Below are positions 53,518 through 63,277 of a stretch of DNA of 64,000 nucleotides, piece after piece. Each line of letters starts with the position of its first letter. Positions within the stretch are counted from its first letter, which is position 1. The notes under the pieces were generated by a model. It was not told where the DNA came from, searched no databases, and was given only the letters and a program-made list of their open reading frames with translations. This stretch comes from Agrilactobacillus fermenti. GTDB taxonomy: Bacteria > Bacillota > Bacilli > Lactobacillales > Lactobacillaceae. The stretch covers positions 17,906 through 81,905 of the forward strand of contig NZ_JACGCJ010000011.1 in the NCBI RefSeq assembly GCF_021030645.1, written 5' to 3'. The position numbers and the translations under genes are program-made.

Positions 53518-54768
53518 ATGAAATTTACAAAAACAGAAAAAAGTTGGATTTTATATGACTGGGCTAATTCGGCATACAGTATTGTGACCGTGACCGCCAT
53601 TTTGCCTATTTATTTTAAAAGTATTGCTCACGCAGATGGTGTCGCCAATGCCACGGCGACCGCTTATTGGGGTTATGCTAATTCCGTTGGGACGTTGATC
53701 ATTTCTTTGTTGGCACCGTTATTAGGCGCTATCGCCGATTATCAATCGTATAAAAAGAAATTATTTAATTTTTTTAATATCATTGCTATTATTTCAACCT
53801 TACTATTGGTTTTTGTACCAGCTCGAGCATGGTTACTATTATTGGTGGTTTTTGTTATCTCTACAGTCGGATATGCCGGCGCCAATATATTTTATGACGG
53901 GTTTTTAACGGACGTCACATCAACTGCTAGAATGGATCGGGTATCAGCCCAAGGTTATAGCATGGGGTATTTAGGCGGCGTGATTCCGTTTGTTTTGATC
54001 ATGCTGCTGCAATTGACGCGTGGGTTTGGTTTTTTAGATAGCACTGGTATCGTTAATTTTGGTTTCATCATGACCACGATTTGGTGGTTAATTTTTTCAG
54101 TGCCATTAATGTTGAATGTATCTCAAACACATTATTTGACGCCAGTGCCGCATATTATTCGTACCAGTTGGCGCCGAGTAACGCGAACTTTTAAAACAGT
54201 TTGGCGGGATAAGTACATTGTTTGGTTTTTAGCGGCCTATTTTTTCTATATTGATGGTGTGGATACAATTTTTAAAATGGCTACTTCTGTGGGGGCTGAT
54301 TATGGTCTTTCCACGACATCGTTGATGCTGGTATTGTTGATGGTACAATTGATTGCCGTTCCATTTTCAGTTCTCTTTGGGCATTTAGCCAATCGTATCG
54401 GTAATAAGCGCTCGATAGGAATTGCTATTTTTATTTATTTAGTGATCTGTATTTGGGGCTATTTTATGAAATCAGAACTTGATTTTTGGATCTTGGCATT
54501 TTTAGTTGGGACCTCGCAAGGAGGCATCCAAGCCTTGAGTCGTTCGCACTATGCCAAAATTATTCCTTCTGAGAAGGCAAATGAATATTTTGGGATTTAT
54601 AATATTTTTGGCAAGTTTTCGGCTATTATTGGACCAGCATTATTCGGTATTTTTGCTCAATTAACAGGGGCTACCAAATATGGTATCTTAAGTATTATTT
54701 TGCTGTTTATTGTCGGCGGTCTGTTGTTTATAAAAGTTCCCAGTGATCGTGTTTCGGCAATAAAGTAA
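53518..54768 (+). CDS. UMF1 (Atg22-like) MFS transporter
   Basis: A 416-residue transporter with 12 helices. The N-terminal SWILYDWANSAYSIVTVTAILPIYF is the UMF1/Atg22-like signature. Other marks are LAPLLGAIADYQSYKKK (motif A position) and GTSQGGIQALSRSHYAKIIP. Family members are linked to amino-acid or small-molecule efflux; the bacterial substrate is unknown. SD GCGGGGG precedes ATG. It is the last gene of the plus-strand group before the large repeat array. Confidence 0.85.
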   Translation: MKFTKTEKSWILYDWANSAYSIVTVTAILPIYFKSIAHADGVANATATAYWGYANSVGTLIISLLAPLLGAIADYQSYKKKLFNFFNIIAIISTLLLVFVPARAWLLLLVVFVISTVGYAGANIFYDGFLTDVTSTARMDRVSAQGYSMGYLGGVIPFVLIMLLQLTRGFGFLDSTGIVNFGFIMTTIWWLIFSVPLMLNVSQTHYLTPVPHIIRTSWRRVTRTFKTVWRDKYIVWFLAAYFFYIDGVDTIFKMATSVGADYGLSTTSLMLVLLMVQLIAVPFSVLFGHLANRIGNKRSIGIAIFIYLVICIWGYFMKSELDFWILAFLVGTSQGGIQALSRSHYAKIIPSEKANEYFGIYNIFGKFSAIIGPALFGIFAQLTGATKYGILSIILLFIVGGLLFIKVPSDRVSAIK

Positions 54769-54804
54769 TATTATTCGCGTGATTTTTCAAATATAACGAA
54801 GGCG

Positions 54805-54920
54805 AGAGTGAGACAAAAGGCGTTCAGCACCTGAGTACTAACAAGAATTGCGACAAATGGTGGGCTTGCCATTTGAGCCATTCGTGGTTAGGTGAGGGTG
54901 TTGCCTTTTGGAACACGTTT
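54805..54920 (-). repeat. Long palindromic intergenic repeat, copy 5 (inverted)
   Basis: On the minus strand it reads AAACGTGTTCCAAAAGGCAACACCCTCACCTAACCACGAATGG... to CGCCTTTTGTCTCACTCTC, almost identical to copies 1 and 2. Its companion GACAAAAC hairpin follows at 54947-54983, on the same relative side as for copies 1-3, so the hairpin and repeat behave as one invertible unit. Confidence 0.8.
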
Positions 54921-54946
54921 AAAATTGAATCGTTCGCGAGCAAATA

Positions 54947-54992
54947 GTGGCTGAAAACAAAACGTTCGTTTTGTCCCAGCCACGTTTTTTTT
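54947..54992 (+). terminator. Terminator-like hairpin attached to repeat copy 5
   Basis: GTGGCTG pairs with CAGCCAC, and AACAAAACG with CGTTTTGT inside, followed by an eight-T run at 54985-54992. It may end transcription from the UMF1 gene. Confidence 0.8.
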
Positions 54993-54995
54993 GTT

Positions 54996-55373
54996 AAGCG
55001 CCCTTTGTCACGCTCTGATTTAAACGCGCTCGAATCATCAGTTTTCTCACCCAACTGCGCCTTACTCGTGGGATAATTCACCCACAGCGTAAGTCTAGGT
55101 TGGTGCTCAAAAACTACCCGATGATTCTCGCACTCTGTTTTAAACGCGCTCATGAAGCTAACTTTGTCACTTAACCCTAATTGCTTGCTGAAGCTGATGC
55201 TTCATCGGCACAATTTGTGTTAGTGCTCCAAAGCTGACCAGCTTCATTCACGCTCTAAACGCGTTCGTGTGTCCAGTTCCGTCACTCAACTGCGATTTAC
55301 TTATGGGAAAATTCACCCATTACGTAAATCTAGGTTGATGCTCCGGAACAAACCAGACCCGCTCACGCTCTGT
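54996..55373 (+). repeat. Array of three long palindromic repeats of different subtypes plus a truncated end
   Basis: A truncated right end (54996-55018) precedes three units starting TAAACGCG at 55021, 55141 and 55256 (periods 120 and 115 bp), ending near CTCTG at 55372. Unit 1 pairs GAATCATC/GATGATTC, CACCCAAC/GTTGGTG and GTGGG/CCCAC. Unit 2 pairs ATGAAGCT/AGCTTCAT and CTTTG/CAAAG. Unit 3 pairs GTTCCG/CGGAAC, GATTTAC/GTAAATC and ATGGG/CCCAT. The stems differ in sequence but remain complementary. The array fills the gap between the UMF1 gene and the LacI promoter. Confidence 0.85.
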
Positions 55374-55391
55374 TTTATAAAATAATAGGTG

Positions 55392-55440
55392 TTGACAAGG
55401 CGTCAAGAAAACGCTTTCATCATTTATGAAATCGATTCCA
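55392..55440 (+). promoter_or_regulatory. Promoter with cre site and LacI-type operator
   Basis: -35 TTGACA at 55392-55397. A near-consensus catabolite response element, AAGAAAACGCTTTCAT (55405-55420, one mismatch to WTGNAANCGNWNNCAW), covers the -10 region. TGAAATCGATTCCA (55427-55440) is a near palindrome of the LacI-operator type, and a related site recurs at 56470-56483. CcpA repression and autoregulation by the adjacent LacI protein are implied. Confidence 0.65.
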
Positions 55441-55456
55441 GTTGGAGGTGGGATAC

Positions 55457-56455
55457 ATGACGAATATTGCTGAAATTGCTAAGCGTGCGGGTGTGGGCAC
55501 AACGACCGTTTCTCGCTATTTGAACAATCGACCTTATGTATCTGCCGAAAAGAAACAACGCATTGAACAGGCGATTAAGGCATTAGATTACACACCAAGC
55601 GCGATTGCGACCCAATTGCGGGTTCAAGCCACTAAGAATATTGGCGTACTTGTCTCCAGAATCACCAATCCCTTTTTCACAGCACTATTTGATGCTTTGG
55701 AACGATCATTGCATGAATACGGATATCAAGTTATGGTCATGCAGACCTATGACGATGCGCAAGCAGAAGCTCGTTTTTTGGATAAATTAAAAAGTCAACA
55801 GTTGGACGGGGTGATCTTAGCTTCAGTTGAGGATGTCAGTGCGATTCGGCGAATTGCCGAAGACTATCCTGGACGAATCGTGTTGTTGAATGAAGCAGTG
55901 CGTATACCTGGAGTACAATCAATTATTCTAGACCATCGACAGGCAACTTTAACAGGGTTAAATTATCTAGCTCAGCAAGGGCATCCCCCAATTGCCTATG
56001 TTACAGGTGGTTCCTTTTATAAGTCTAGCCATGGGGCTGACCGTAATGAGGCTTATCGTGCGTATTTAAAGCAGCGGCGTTTACCCTTAAATAAAAAATG
56101 GATCTTTGAACATCAACATACTGTTTTAGATGGGCAGCAATTGGCACAGGCTTTAATCGCTCAGCCAAAAGCAGTTTGGCCAGATGCCTACTTTACCAAT
56201 TCAGATGAAGTTGCTCTAGGTATGATTGCCGAATTATTGAAACATCATATTAAAGTACCTAAGGATATTGCCATTATGGGCTATGATGATCAGCCTTTAG
56301 CTGCATATTTACCAGTGCCACTAACGACGATTCGCCAGCCGATTAAAGTTATGGCTGAAGTTGCGGTGGTCGATTTGTTACAAGGCTTAAAGCAAAAGGT
56401 TCACCCGGTGGCAGTTGAACCACAGTTGAAATTGATCGTACGACAATCTGCATAA
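55457..56455 (+). CDS. LacI family regulator of the alpha-glucoside operon
   Basis: A 332-residue repressor. The N-terminal HTH is TNIAEIAKRAGVGTTTVSRYLNNRPYVSAEKK with the hinge LDYTPSAIATQL. The periplasmic-binding-like effector domain runs from NIGVLVSRITNPFF to the end. ATG 55457 has TGGAGGTGGG upstream; an earlier in-frame start at 55442 lies inside the SD region. It is followed by the glucosidase and PTS genes, with operators ahead of itself and in the gap to the glucosidase. The effector is likely a phosphorylated alpha-glucoside. The gene itself is intact. Confidence 0.9.
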   Translation: MTNIAEIAKRAGVGTTTVSRYLNNRPYVSAEKKQRIEQAIKALDYTPSAIATQLRVQATKNIGVLVSRITNPFFTALFDALERSLHEYGYQVMVMQTYDDAQAEARFLDKLKSQQLDGVILASVEDVSAIRRIAEDYPGRIVLLNEAVRIPGVQSIILDHRQATLTGLNYLAQQGHPPIAYVTGGSFYKSSHGADRNEAYRAYLKQRRLPLNKKWIFEHQHTVLDGQQLAQALIAQPKAVWPDAYFTNSDEVALGMIAELLKHHIKVPKDIAIMGYDDQPLAAYLPVPLTTIRQPIKVMAEVAVVDLLQGLKQKVHPVAVEPQLKLIVRQSA

Positions 56456-56469
56456 TTTTTTACGGTATA

Positions 56470-56483
56470 TGGAATCGATACCA
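56470..56483 (+). promoter_or_regulatory. Second LacI-type operator
   Basis: TGGAATCGATACCA is palindromic except for one position and shares ATCGAT with the site at 55427-55440. It lies 14 bp after the regulator's stop and 24 bp before the glucosidase start. Confidence 0.6.
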
Positions 56484-56506
56484 GACAAGCAACAGGAGTG
56501 ATAGAC

Positions 56507-58189
56507 ATGGACACAACGAAAAAATGGTGGCAAAAAGAAGTCATCTATCAAATTCATCCCGCCTCGTTCAAAGATAGTAACAATGATGGCGTTGGCGATT
56601 TGCAAGGGATTATTTCAAAATTATCTTATTTACACGACTTAGGAATTACAATGATTTGGCTGTCACCGATCTACTGTTCCCCAATGGTTGATAATGATTA
56701 TGATATCTCTGATTATCAGCAGATCAATCCTCGTTTTGGAACAATGGCTGATTTTGATGCATTACTTGCCCAGGCTAAAGCATTGGGAATTAAAGTTATT
56801 ATGGACTTGGTGATCAATCACACCTCGGATCAACATAAATGGTTTCAAAAGGCAATTCAAGACCCTAACTCTAAATATCGAGACTACTATATTTTACGGC
56901 CGGGTAAAGATGGTCATGCGCCGAATAATTGGCGATCTAACTTCGGGAGCGGTTCAGCTTGGAGTTTACTCCCTGGGGAAAAGAATCTTTATTACCATCA
57001 TGTTTTTTCACCCCAGCAACCTGACTTGAATTGGGAAAATCCTGAGTTACGACAAGCATTATATCGAATGATCAATTGGTGGCTGGCAAAAGGCTTAGCT
57101 GGTTTTCGAATTGATGCGATTACCTTTATCAAAAAGGACCAAGATTTTGCTGATATCACACCAGATGGTAAAGATGGCTTGGGTAAAGTTAAACGCAAAG
57201 CTGAGAATCGACCTGGCATCGCCGCATTATTGCACGAATTAAGAGTGAATACATTTGATAAGTATGATGCCATTACGGTGGGTGAGGCATCCGGTGTGCC
57301 TTATGAACAACTTACACAGTTCATTGGACCACAAGGCTATTTCTCTATGATTTTTGATTTTCATTATGCAGATGTTGATATCGAGTCTGGTTCGGAATGG
57401 TTCAAGCGAACACATTGGACGGTATCTGAATTCAAACAATTATTATTTCGCAGCCAATTAGCCATTCAAAAAGTGGGCTGGGGGGCAAACTTTCTGGAGA
57501 ATCATGATCAGCCACGCAGTGTTTCTAAATATATTAAGGATCCAAAATATCAAAATCAGATTGGTGCCACTGCTTTAGCACTGCTATATTTCTTATTACG
57601 TGGGACACCCTTCATTTATCAAGGCCAAGAGCTCGGGATGGTCAATGCTAAACGGCAGACGATTGCTGAATTTGATGATGTTTCTAGCCATAATAATTAT
57701 GCTCGCGCGTTGGCTGAAGGCTACTCGAAAACGGCCGCACTTGGTTTTGTCAACCAGCGTTCCCGAGACAATGCCCGTACGCCCTTTCAATGGGATAATA
57801 CGGTCAACGCTGGGTTTAACGAGGGACATCAACCTTGGCTCGGCTTAGCGCAGCACTGTGATCAATTCAATTATGCCAACGAAAAGGATGATCCGTATTC
57901 AACTTATCAATTTTACTGACAATTGATTCACTTGCGGAATCATTCAAAGCTGTCTGAGGATTTGATCTATGGTGATTTTGCCCCGATTGATACGGTACCA
58001 GCGGATGTGGTTGCTTATCGCCGCGGCGCAAACCTGGCCGTTTTCGTCAATCTATCAAATCAAATGCAAATTATTAATGGGATGGTCCGGCAAGTGTATT
58101 TAAATAATTATAAAGTTTTACAAATGGATCAAACAAAAATACAGTTACAGCCCTATCAAGCAATTCTAGTTGAGGTGAATGAGAAATGA
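56507..58189 (+). pseudogene. GH13 alpha-glucosidase interrupted by an in-frame TGA
   Basis: The frame codes for about 560 residues of an oligo-1,6-glucosidase/dextran glucosidase-type GH13 enzyme, but a TGA at 57917-57919 (codon 471) interrupts it. The frame resumes at once with QLIHLRNHSKLSEDL and runs to 58189 in the same phase. Catalytic Asp 203 (GFRIDAI), Glu 260 (VGEASG) and the Asp of NHDQPR are all upstream of the stop, so the main barrel is intact while the C-terminal beta domain would be lost. A CGA-to-TGA change is the simplest cause. ATG 56507 follows AGGAG. It sits between the LacI gene and the PTS gene, with which it overlaps by 4 bp (ATGA). Confidence 0.85.
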
Positions 58190-60152
58190 CAAAAGATTAT
58201 CATGATATGGCACAAGCCATTTTAGACCAAGTCGGCCGTGACAATGTGGTTTCTTTGACGCATTGCCAAACGAGATTACGTTTTGTTGTGAAGAATCGCA
58301 AACAAATTGATGATAAAGCGATTGAAAAAATCGACCATGTGCAAGGCGTTTTCTATGGCTCTGGTCAGTATCAAGTGATCATCGGAACGGGTGTGGTCAA
58401 TGATGTCTATGCCACGATCGATCAAATGGGTGCGGTCAATACAATTTATGGCAAGGATGATACCGAGACTGCAACAGACAATAATGCAGTTGAAGAGAAG
58501 TCCTGGGTCAAACGCTTAATGGCTATGTTATCGGGCATCTTTATTCCGATCATTCCAGTGATTGCGGCGACTGGGTTGTTTCTCGGCTTGAAGTCGGCAT
58601 TTACGAATGCTCAAGTTTTAAAATTATTTGGTGTCACACCGTCACAAATTCCTGCTAGTTTGACACAGATCACATCTGTTTTGACGGATACTGTCTTTGC
58701 CTTTTTATCAGCGTTGATTGTTTGGTCTACCTTTAGATACTTCAAGGGGACGCCAATTATCGGGATCGTGATTGGTTTAATGTTGGTCTCACCAATTTTA
58801 CCAAATGCCTATTCTGTTGCTGGTGGCACGGCAAAGCCATTCACTTATTTGGGGTTATTCCGATTGTTGGTAGTCAAGGTTCTGTATTGACTGCTTTAGT
58901 TGCCGGATTCATTGGCGCCAAGTCAGAACTTTTCTATCGGAAACATATGCCGAATGTGCTAGAACAAATATTAACGCCATTTCTAACAATGTTAACCACA
59001 TTTATCATTATGATCTTAGGTGTCGGGCCCGTGGTTCACTGGATCGAACTTGGCATGGTTAATGGCGTTAAAGCTTTGATCGGCTTGCCGTTTGGCATTG
59101 GTGGTTTCTTAGTTGGTGCGGCTTATCCGTTGATGGTACTGATTGGGATTCATCAAACGATGATTATGATCGAGACATCATTGTTGGCTAACACTGGGTT
59201 CAATCCATTGATTACTTTAGAAGCCATGTACGGGTTTGCCAACCTAGGTGTTGCTTTAGCTATCTTCTTACGGGCTAAATCTAATAAGACCAAAGCGACT
59301 TCTATGGGCGCATTCATGTCTCAATTATTCGGGGTTTCTGAACCCACTTTATTCGGGGTACTGATCCGCTACAATTTTAGACCATTAATTGTAACCGCTT
59401 TAACATCCGGTATTGGCGCGGCGTTTCTTAGCATTTTCCATGTTCAAGCTAATTCTTATGGTTTAGCTGTTTTACCTTCATACCTGATGTATATCTATAA
59501 CGGGCATGCCTTATTATTCTATACGATTATTTCGATTTTAACGGTTATTGTTGCCTTTCTCGCGACGAATGCCTTTGCAATTCCTAAAGAAATTTTAGTA
59601 TCTGATAAAAACGAGAAACAGATGATGGCTACGGTGAAATCGGACGTTTCCGATCAAAAGGTTTACGCTCCCGTTGACGGACAAGTCTTAGCATTAAGCA
59701 AAGTCAGTGATCCAGTATTTTCATCAGGGATGATGGGTGCTGGAGTTGGTATACAAACACCCGACGTTGAAGAAGTGAACGTTTATGCGCCTCAAGATGG
59801 TCAATTATCGATCGTTGCTGACACGGGGCATGCTTACGGTTTAGTGACGAAGTCAGGTATTGAAATTTTGGTGCATATTGGGGTAGATACAGTCTCCTTA
59901 AAGGGTAAGCCGGTTACGATCAAAGTCACTCAAGGTGAACAAGTTAAGAAGGGACAGCTCTTAGGCACGTTCAATAAAAAGATGATTCAAGCCGCTGGAT
60001 TGGATCCAACTGTGATGACAATTATCACGAATTCTAAAGATTACGAGAAGGTTGAATTCTCAGATAAGCAGACCGTGCAATCAGGAGAGCCGATCATCGC
60101 CGTTCAGCAAGAGGCTGTTGTTTTAGAAAATATCAGTGAAACGGCGCAATAA
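58186..60152 (+). pseudogene. PTS sugar transporter (IIB-IIC-IIA) split by a frameshift
   Basis: A BCA-order glucoside-type PTS permease broken by a frameshift. The first part (58186-58890, 234 aa) has the IIB domain with phospho-Cys 27 in THCQTRLRF and the first IIC helices. The second (58887-60152) continues IIC and ends with a IIA-Glc-like domain, phospho-His in LVHIGVDTV. Near 58851-58857 (GGGGTT) the frame changes; reading GVIPIVGSQGSVLT across the junction restores the family sequence, so one base was lost there. Two separate proteins are unlikely to work. With the broken glucosidase upstream, the operon looks dead. The G-run also makes sequencing error possible. Confidence 0.85.
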
Positions 60153-60206
60153 AAAGTTTGTATAAAAGAGGGCAATGACGGAATGAAAATTTTGTCGTTG
60201 TTTTTT

Positions 60207-60362
60207 TGTGCTCAGTCGCTGATCGCCCTTTGTCACGCTCTGATTAAACGCGCTCAAATCATCAGTTTTCTCACCCAACTGCGCCTTACTCGTGGGATAG
60301 GTCACCCACGGCGTAAGTCTAGGTTGGTGCTCAAAAACTACCGATGATTCTCACGCTCTGTG
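60207..60362 (+). repeat. Palindromic repeat near-identical to the 55021 unit, with a truncated copy before it
   Basis: The complete unit (60245-60360) differs from 55021-55140 at only a handful of positions and shares its stems AATCATC/GATGATT, CACCCAAC/GTTGGTG, CTTAC/GTAAG and GTGGG/CCCAC. A truncated right end of another unit (60207-60242, ending CTTTGTCACGCTCTG) precedes it, as at 54996. The LacI-glucosidase-PTS segment is thus flanked by direct copies of the same repeat. Confidence 0.82.
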
Positions 60363-60448
60363 ACATTTGTCATGTGGTTTACTGACAGGCGTGACTGGGT
60401 TACAGATGGGGTGATGGCTATACTTAAGGTCATAAGAGGTGAGCGGTA

Positions 60449-61378
60449 ATGATTAAAAATGAAACGCAAACAATGATCGAACTAAAAAATGTTAGCAAAC
60501 GGTTTGGAAATCATCAGGTTTTGAAAGCTATCAATCTAACGGTAAAACCAGGTGAAATTATTGGCTTAATTGGTGAAAATGGTGCTGGCAAATCAACCAT
60601 CATCAATTTATTATTAGGCTTATTACAAGCAAGTTCAGGTGAAGTTTCAGTCTTAGGAGAAGCACCGGCACAAGAATCACATAAGCAAAAATTAGGCGCA
60701 ATGCTGCAAGAAAATGTCAGTATGGAAAGTATTAAAGTTAGAGAATTGTTGACACTAGTTCGAAGTTATTATGCCAAACCGCTGCCCTATCAAGATCTGC
60801 TTGAGTTGGCTGATCTAACATCAGTTCAAGCGATGATTTCAGATAAATTATCTGGTGGGCAAAAACGACGTCTAACCTTTGCGTTAGCCATGGCCGGGGA
60901 CCCTGATCTGCTTTTTTTGGATGAGCCTACGGTGGGGATGGATGTGAATAGTCGGCAGCATTTTTGGTCAAAAATTGAGCAGATGCGTGCACAGGGGAAA
61001 ACGATTGTGGTCACCAATCATTACTTAGATGAGTTGGAAGGTATTGTTTCCCGCTTATTGATCCTGCAGCACGGTGTTTTTTCATTTGATGGGACATTAG
61101 CCGAGTTACAGCAGCAGTATGCGAAGCGGACGATAACTTTTGAAAGCACCTTACCTTTAGTTAAAGTCTATGAATATCTACCCGATGCAAATTTAAAAGA
61201 AAAGAACCATCAGTTTAGTTTGAAAACCAGTGACAGTGATCAGGCTTTACGCCAATTGGCACCGATTTTAACCCAACTAAGCAATATTACGATCCAGCCA
61301 GATTCTTTGAATGCCATTTTTGGCAATTTAACCAAACAAACGGTCAGCCACACCCAAGGAGATGTTCAAGATGACTAG
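60449..61378 (+). CDS. ABC transporter ATP-binding protein
   Basis: A 309-residue ATPase of the DrrA/CcmA-type exporters. Walker A GENGAGKST, signature LSGGQKRR and Walker B LLFLDEPTVGMD are complete; the switch His lies in VTNHYLDE. About 90 residues follow the ATPase domain (from about 215), as in drug or lantibiotic exporters. SD GAGGTGAG precedes ATG. It overlaps the permease gene by 8 bp. Confidence 0.9.
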   Translation: MIKNETQTMIELKNVSKRFGNHQVLKAINLTVKPGEIIGLIGENGAGKSTIINLLLGLLQASSGEVSVLGEAPAQESHKQKLGAMLQENVSMESIKVRELLTLVRSYYAKPLPYQDLLELADLTSVQAMISDKLSGGQKRRLTFALAMAGDPDLLFLDEPTVGMDVNSRQHFWSKIEQMRAQGKTIVVTNHYLDELEGIVSRLLILQHGVFSFDGTLAELQQQYAKRTITFESTLPLVKVYEYLPDANLKEKNHQFSLKTSDSDQALRQLAPILTQLSNITIQPDSLNAIFGNLTKQTVSHTQGDVQDD

Positions 61379-62126
61379 TTTTTTAACGCAAATGACGATC
61401 AATATCAAACGTTTGATTCTCCGCAACTTAGGCTTTTCATTTTTTGCGGTAGGAATGCCCATTGGTTTTTATCTGTTATTTACCCGGGTGATGGTTGGAC
61501 AAATGAACGCCCAGGCAGCGCAACACTGGTATTTAGTCTATTTAGGCAGTATGAGCATTTATAGTATTTTGATCAGTTCGATTTTTACCGTATCTAATAC
61601 ATTGATCGATGATCGTAAGCAGCGAATGGATCAGTTCATTGCAGTGACACCATTTTCCAAGAAACGGTATTATAGTTCGATTATTTTAACAATGATTTTA
61701 CTAAATGCATTGGCGTTGTTAGCCTTAGACATTGTCGCAATGTTGGTAAATCAAGTGTCGCTATCGTTAGGCCAAATTGCAGCATCCATTGCAATGACAT
61801 CGATAGCCAGTTTGCCAATTATGATACTTGGTATTTTGACATCGATGGTTAAAACAACAAGTACCGCCAGTGCGCTGGCTAATTTGATCGTGTTTCCTAT
61901 GGCAATTGTCAGTGGCCTATGGCTGCCATTGAGCAGTTTGCCGAAGTTTATGCAAACCATCGGTAAACTATTACCCACTTATCATGCCAATCAAATGATC
62001 ACGCGTATTTTCCAAAACAAATCTAATGTAGGTATGCCGAACATCTACAATATTCTGGCTTGGAGTGTATTATTAGTGGTAGTCATTATTTTTCTGACAA
62101 ATTCACGAAAACGGAGTCAGGTATGA
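61371..62126 (+). CDS. ABC-2 type permease
   Basis: A 251-residue membrane protein with six helices, the ABC-2 permease partner of the preceding ATPase. The first helix is near 20-40, and the last ends before NSRKRSQV. SNTLIDDRKQRMDQFIAVTPFSKKRYY is the usual cytoplasmic coupling loop. ATG 61371 has AAGGAG ten bases upstream; ATG 61362 is too close to it. The stop overlaps the kinase start (ATGA). Confidence 0.88.
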   Translation: MTSFLTQMTINIKRLILRNLGFSFFAVGMPIGFYLLFTRVMVGQMNAQAAQHWYLVYLGSMSIYSILISSIFTVSNTLIDDRKQRMDQFIAVTPFSKKRYYSSIILTMILLNALALLALDIVAMLVNQVSLSLGQIAASIAMTSIASLPIMILGILTSMVKTTSTASALANLIVFPMAIVSGLWLPLSSLPKFMQTIGKLLPTYHANQMITRIFQNKSNVGMPNIYNILAWSVLLVVVIIFLTNSRKRSQV

Positions 62127-63277
62127 AGCAAATTTTAAACAAGATTTCAATTCCGAAAGTGTATGGTGGTAATCTGCCATACTTTTTTCTGATTTATTTA
62201 ATATTTATCATTCCTAGTTTTTGGCCATTAACGACAATAAGGCATTGGGGTCATTTTGCACTAATTTTAGTTTTTATAGTATCTTATCGATTGCTCTACA
62301 CCTCAAATCGCGGTACCCCTTGGTGGTGGGGCGTACAAATTCTGATCGATATTTATTTTTCGATCTTTGCCGGATACCTTTACCTTTTTATTTACAGCGG
62401 CTGGACGTTCGGTTTTACGTCAATGAAAGCCAAGACGTTTCGTAAATACGTCCTATTTTATTATGTCATCGTACTTGGCACGATTGGTATTATGGCTGTT
62501 CGGTATAAAAGTTTATTTTTCGGCGATAACTTAATGAATTTATTAACGGCTGTTGCTTTTATTTTCGGTAGTCCGCTAGTAGCACGTGGTTTTGCCGTGA
62601 TGTCCCAAAAGAACCGTAAATTGCGGCAGGCTAATATCCGATTACAGACTCAAGCAGAAGAACGCAGCCGTATTGCTCGTGATCTCCATGATAACTTGGG
62701 GCAGTCTTACTCTATGATTACTGTAAAAGCAGAGCTGGCTGGCAAATTGTTAACTAAGGCACAGACAGAGGCTGCTCAAATGCAAATTGGGGAGATTAAA
62801 AATATTTCCCGGGAAAATTTACAGTTGGTGAGAGATATTGTCAATAATCTGCGCCAAGAATCATTAAGCATGACCTTGGTCAAACAGGAACAGAATTTGA
62901 CAGATGCAGGTATTTATCTTGAGACACAAGGAATAGAGGTGGTCGCTGGTTGGCCTAATAAAGTCCAACAACTGAGTGCGGCAGTCATTAAGGAGGCCGT
63001 GACGAATATCATTCGCTACAGTCATGGCAAACGCTGCCAAATTGTTTTTGAAACCAGAGCTACTGATTTTTATTGGCGTATTCAAGATAATGGTCGTGGG
63101 TTCAAGCCAATGGAAATTCGTCAAGGCGCTAATGGCCTTCGGGGAATACAACAGCGGGTGGCCCAACTCAATGGTGATTGTGAGATTGATGGGGCGCATC
63201 ATGGTACAATAATTACTGTAAGTATTCCTAAGGATATAGGGGCGGCCAAAGATCATGGTACAAATCGTGTTAGCTGA
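62123..63277 (+). CDS. DesK/LiaS-like sensor histidine kinase
   Basis: A 384-residue sensor with four to five N-terminal membrane helices (about 14-165), without a large extracellular domain. The HisKA_3 box is ERSRIARDLHDNLGQSYSMI with the phospho-His; the HATPase domain shows KEAVTNIIRYSHGK, DNGRGF and GLRGIQQRV. ATG 62123 overlaps the permease stop; a longer frame from 62060 lies within the permease gene. The 3' end overlaps the response regulator gene by 23 bp. It probably senses a membrane-active compound or lipid state. Confidence 0.9.
   Translation: MKQILNKISIPKVYGGNLPYFFLIYLIFIIPSFWPLTTIRHWGHFALILVFIVSYRLLYTSNRGTPWWWGVQILIDIYFSIFAGYLYLFIYSGWTFGFTSMKAKTFRKYVLFYYVIVLGTIGIMAVRYKSLFFGDNLMNLLTAVAFIFGSPLVARGFAVMSQKNRKLRQANIRLQTQAEERSRIARDLHDNLGQSYSMITVKAELAGKLLTKAQTEAAQMQIGEIKNISRENLQLVRDIVNNLRQESLSMTLVKQEQNLTDAGIYLETQGIEVVAGWPNKVQQLSAAVIKEAVTNIIRYSHGKRCQIVFETRATDFYWRIQDNGRGFKPMEIRQGANGLRGIQQRVAQLNGDCEIDGAHHGTIITVSIPKDIGAAKDHGTNRVS

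Noticed and set aside
54824..55153. 109-codon minus-strand ORF across the repeat array
   Set aside because: It runs through several repeat units and a terminator hairpin, has no SD and has no protein-like composition.
57917..57919. TGA read as selenocysteine
   Set aside because: GH13 enzymes do not use selenocysteine, the position lies in the C-terminal domain, and no SECIS-like hairpin was seen.
58186..60152. Programmed frameshift or two separate PTS proteins
   Set aside because: The break falls inside a IIC membrane segment and no stimulatory structure or slippery heptamer is evident. The neighbouring glucosidase is also broken, so decay is simpler.
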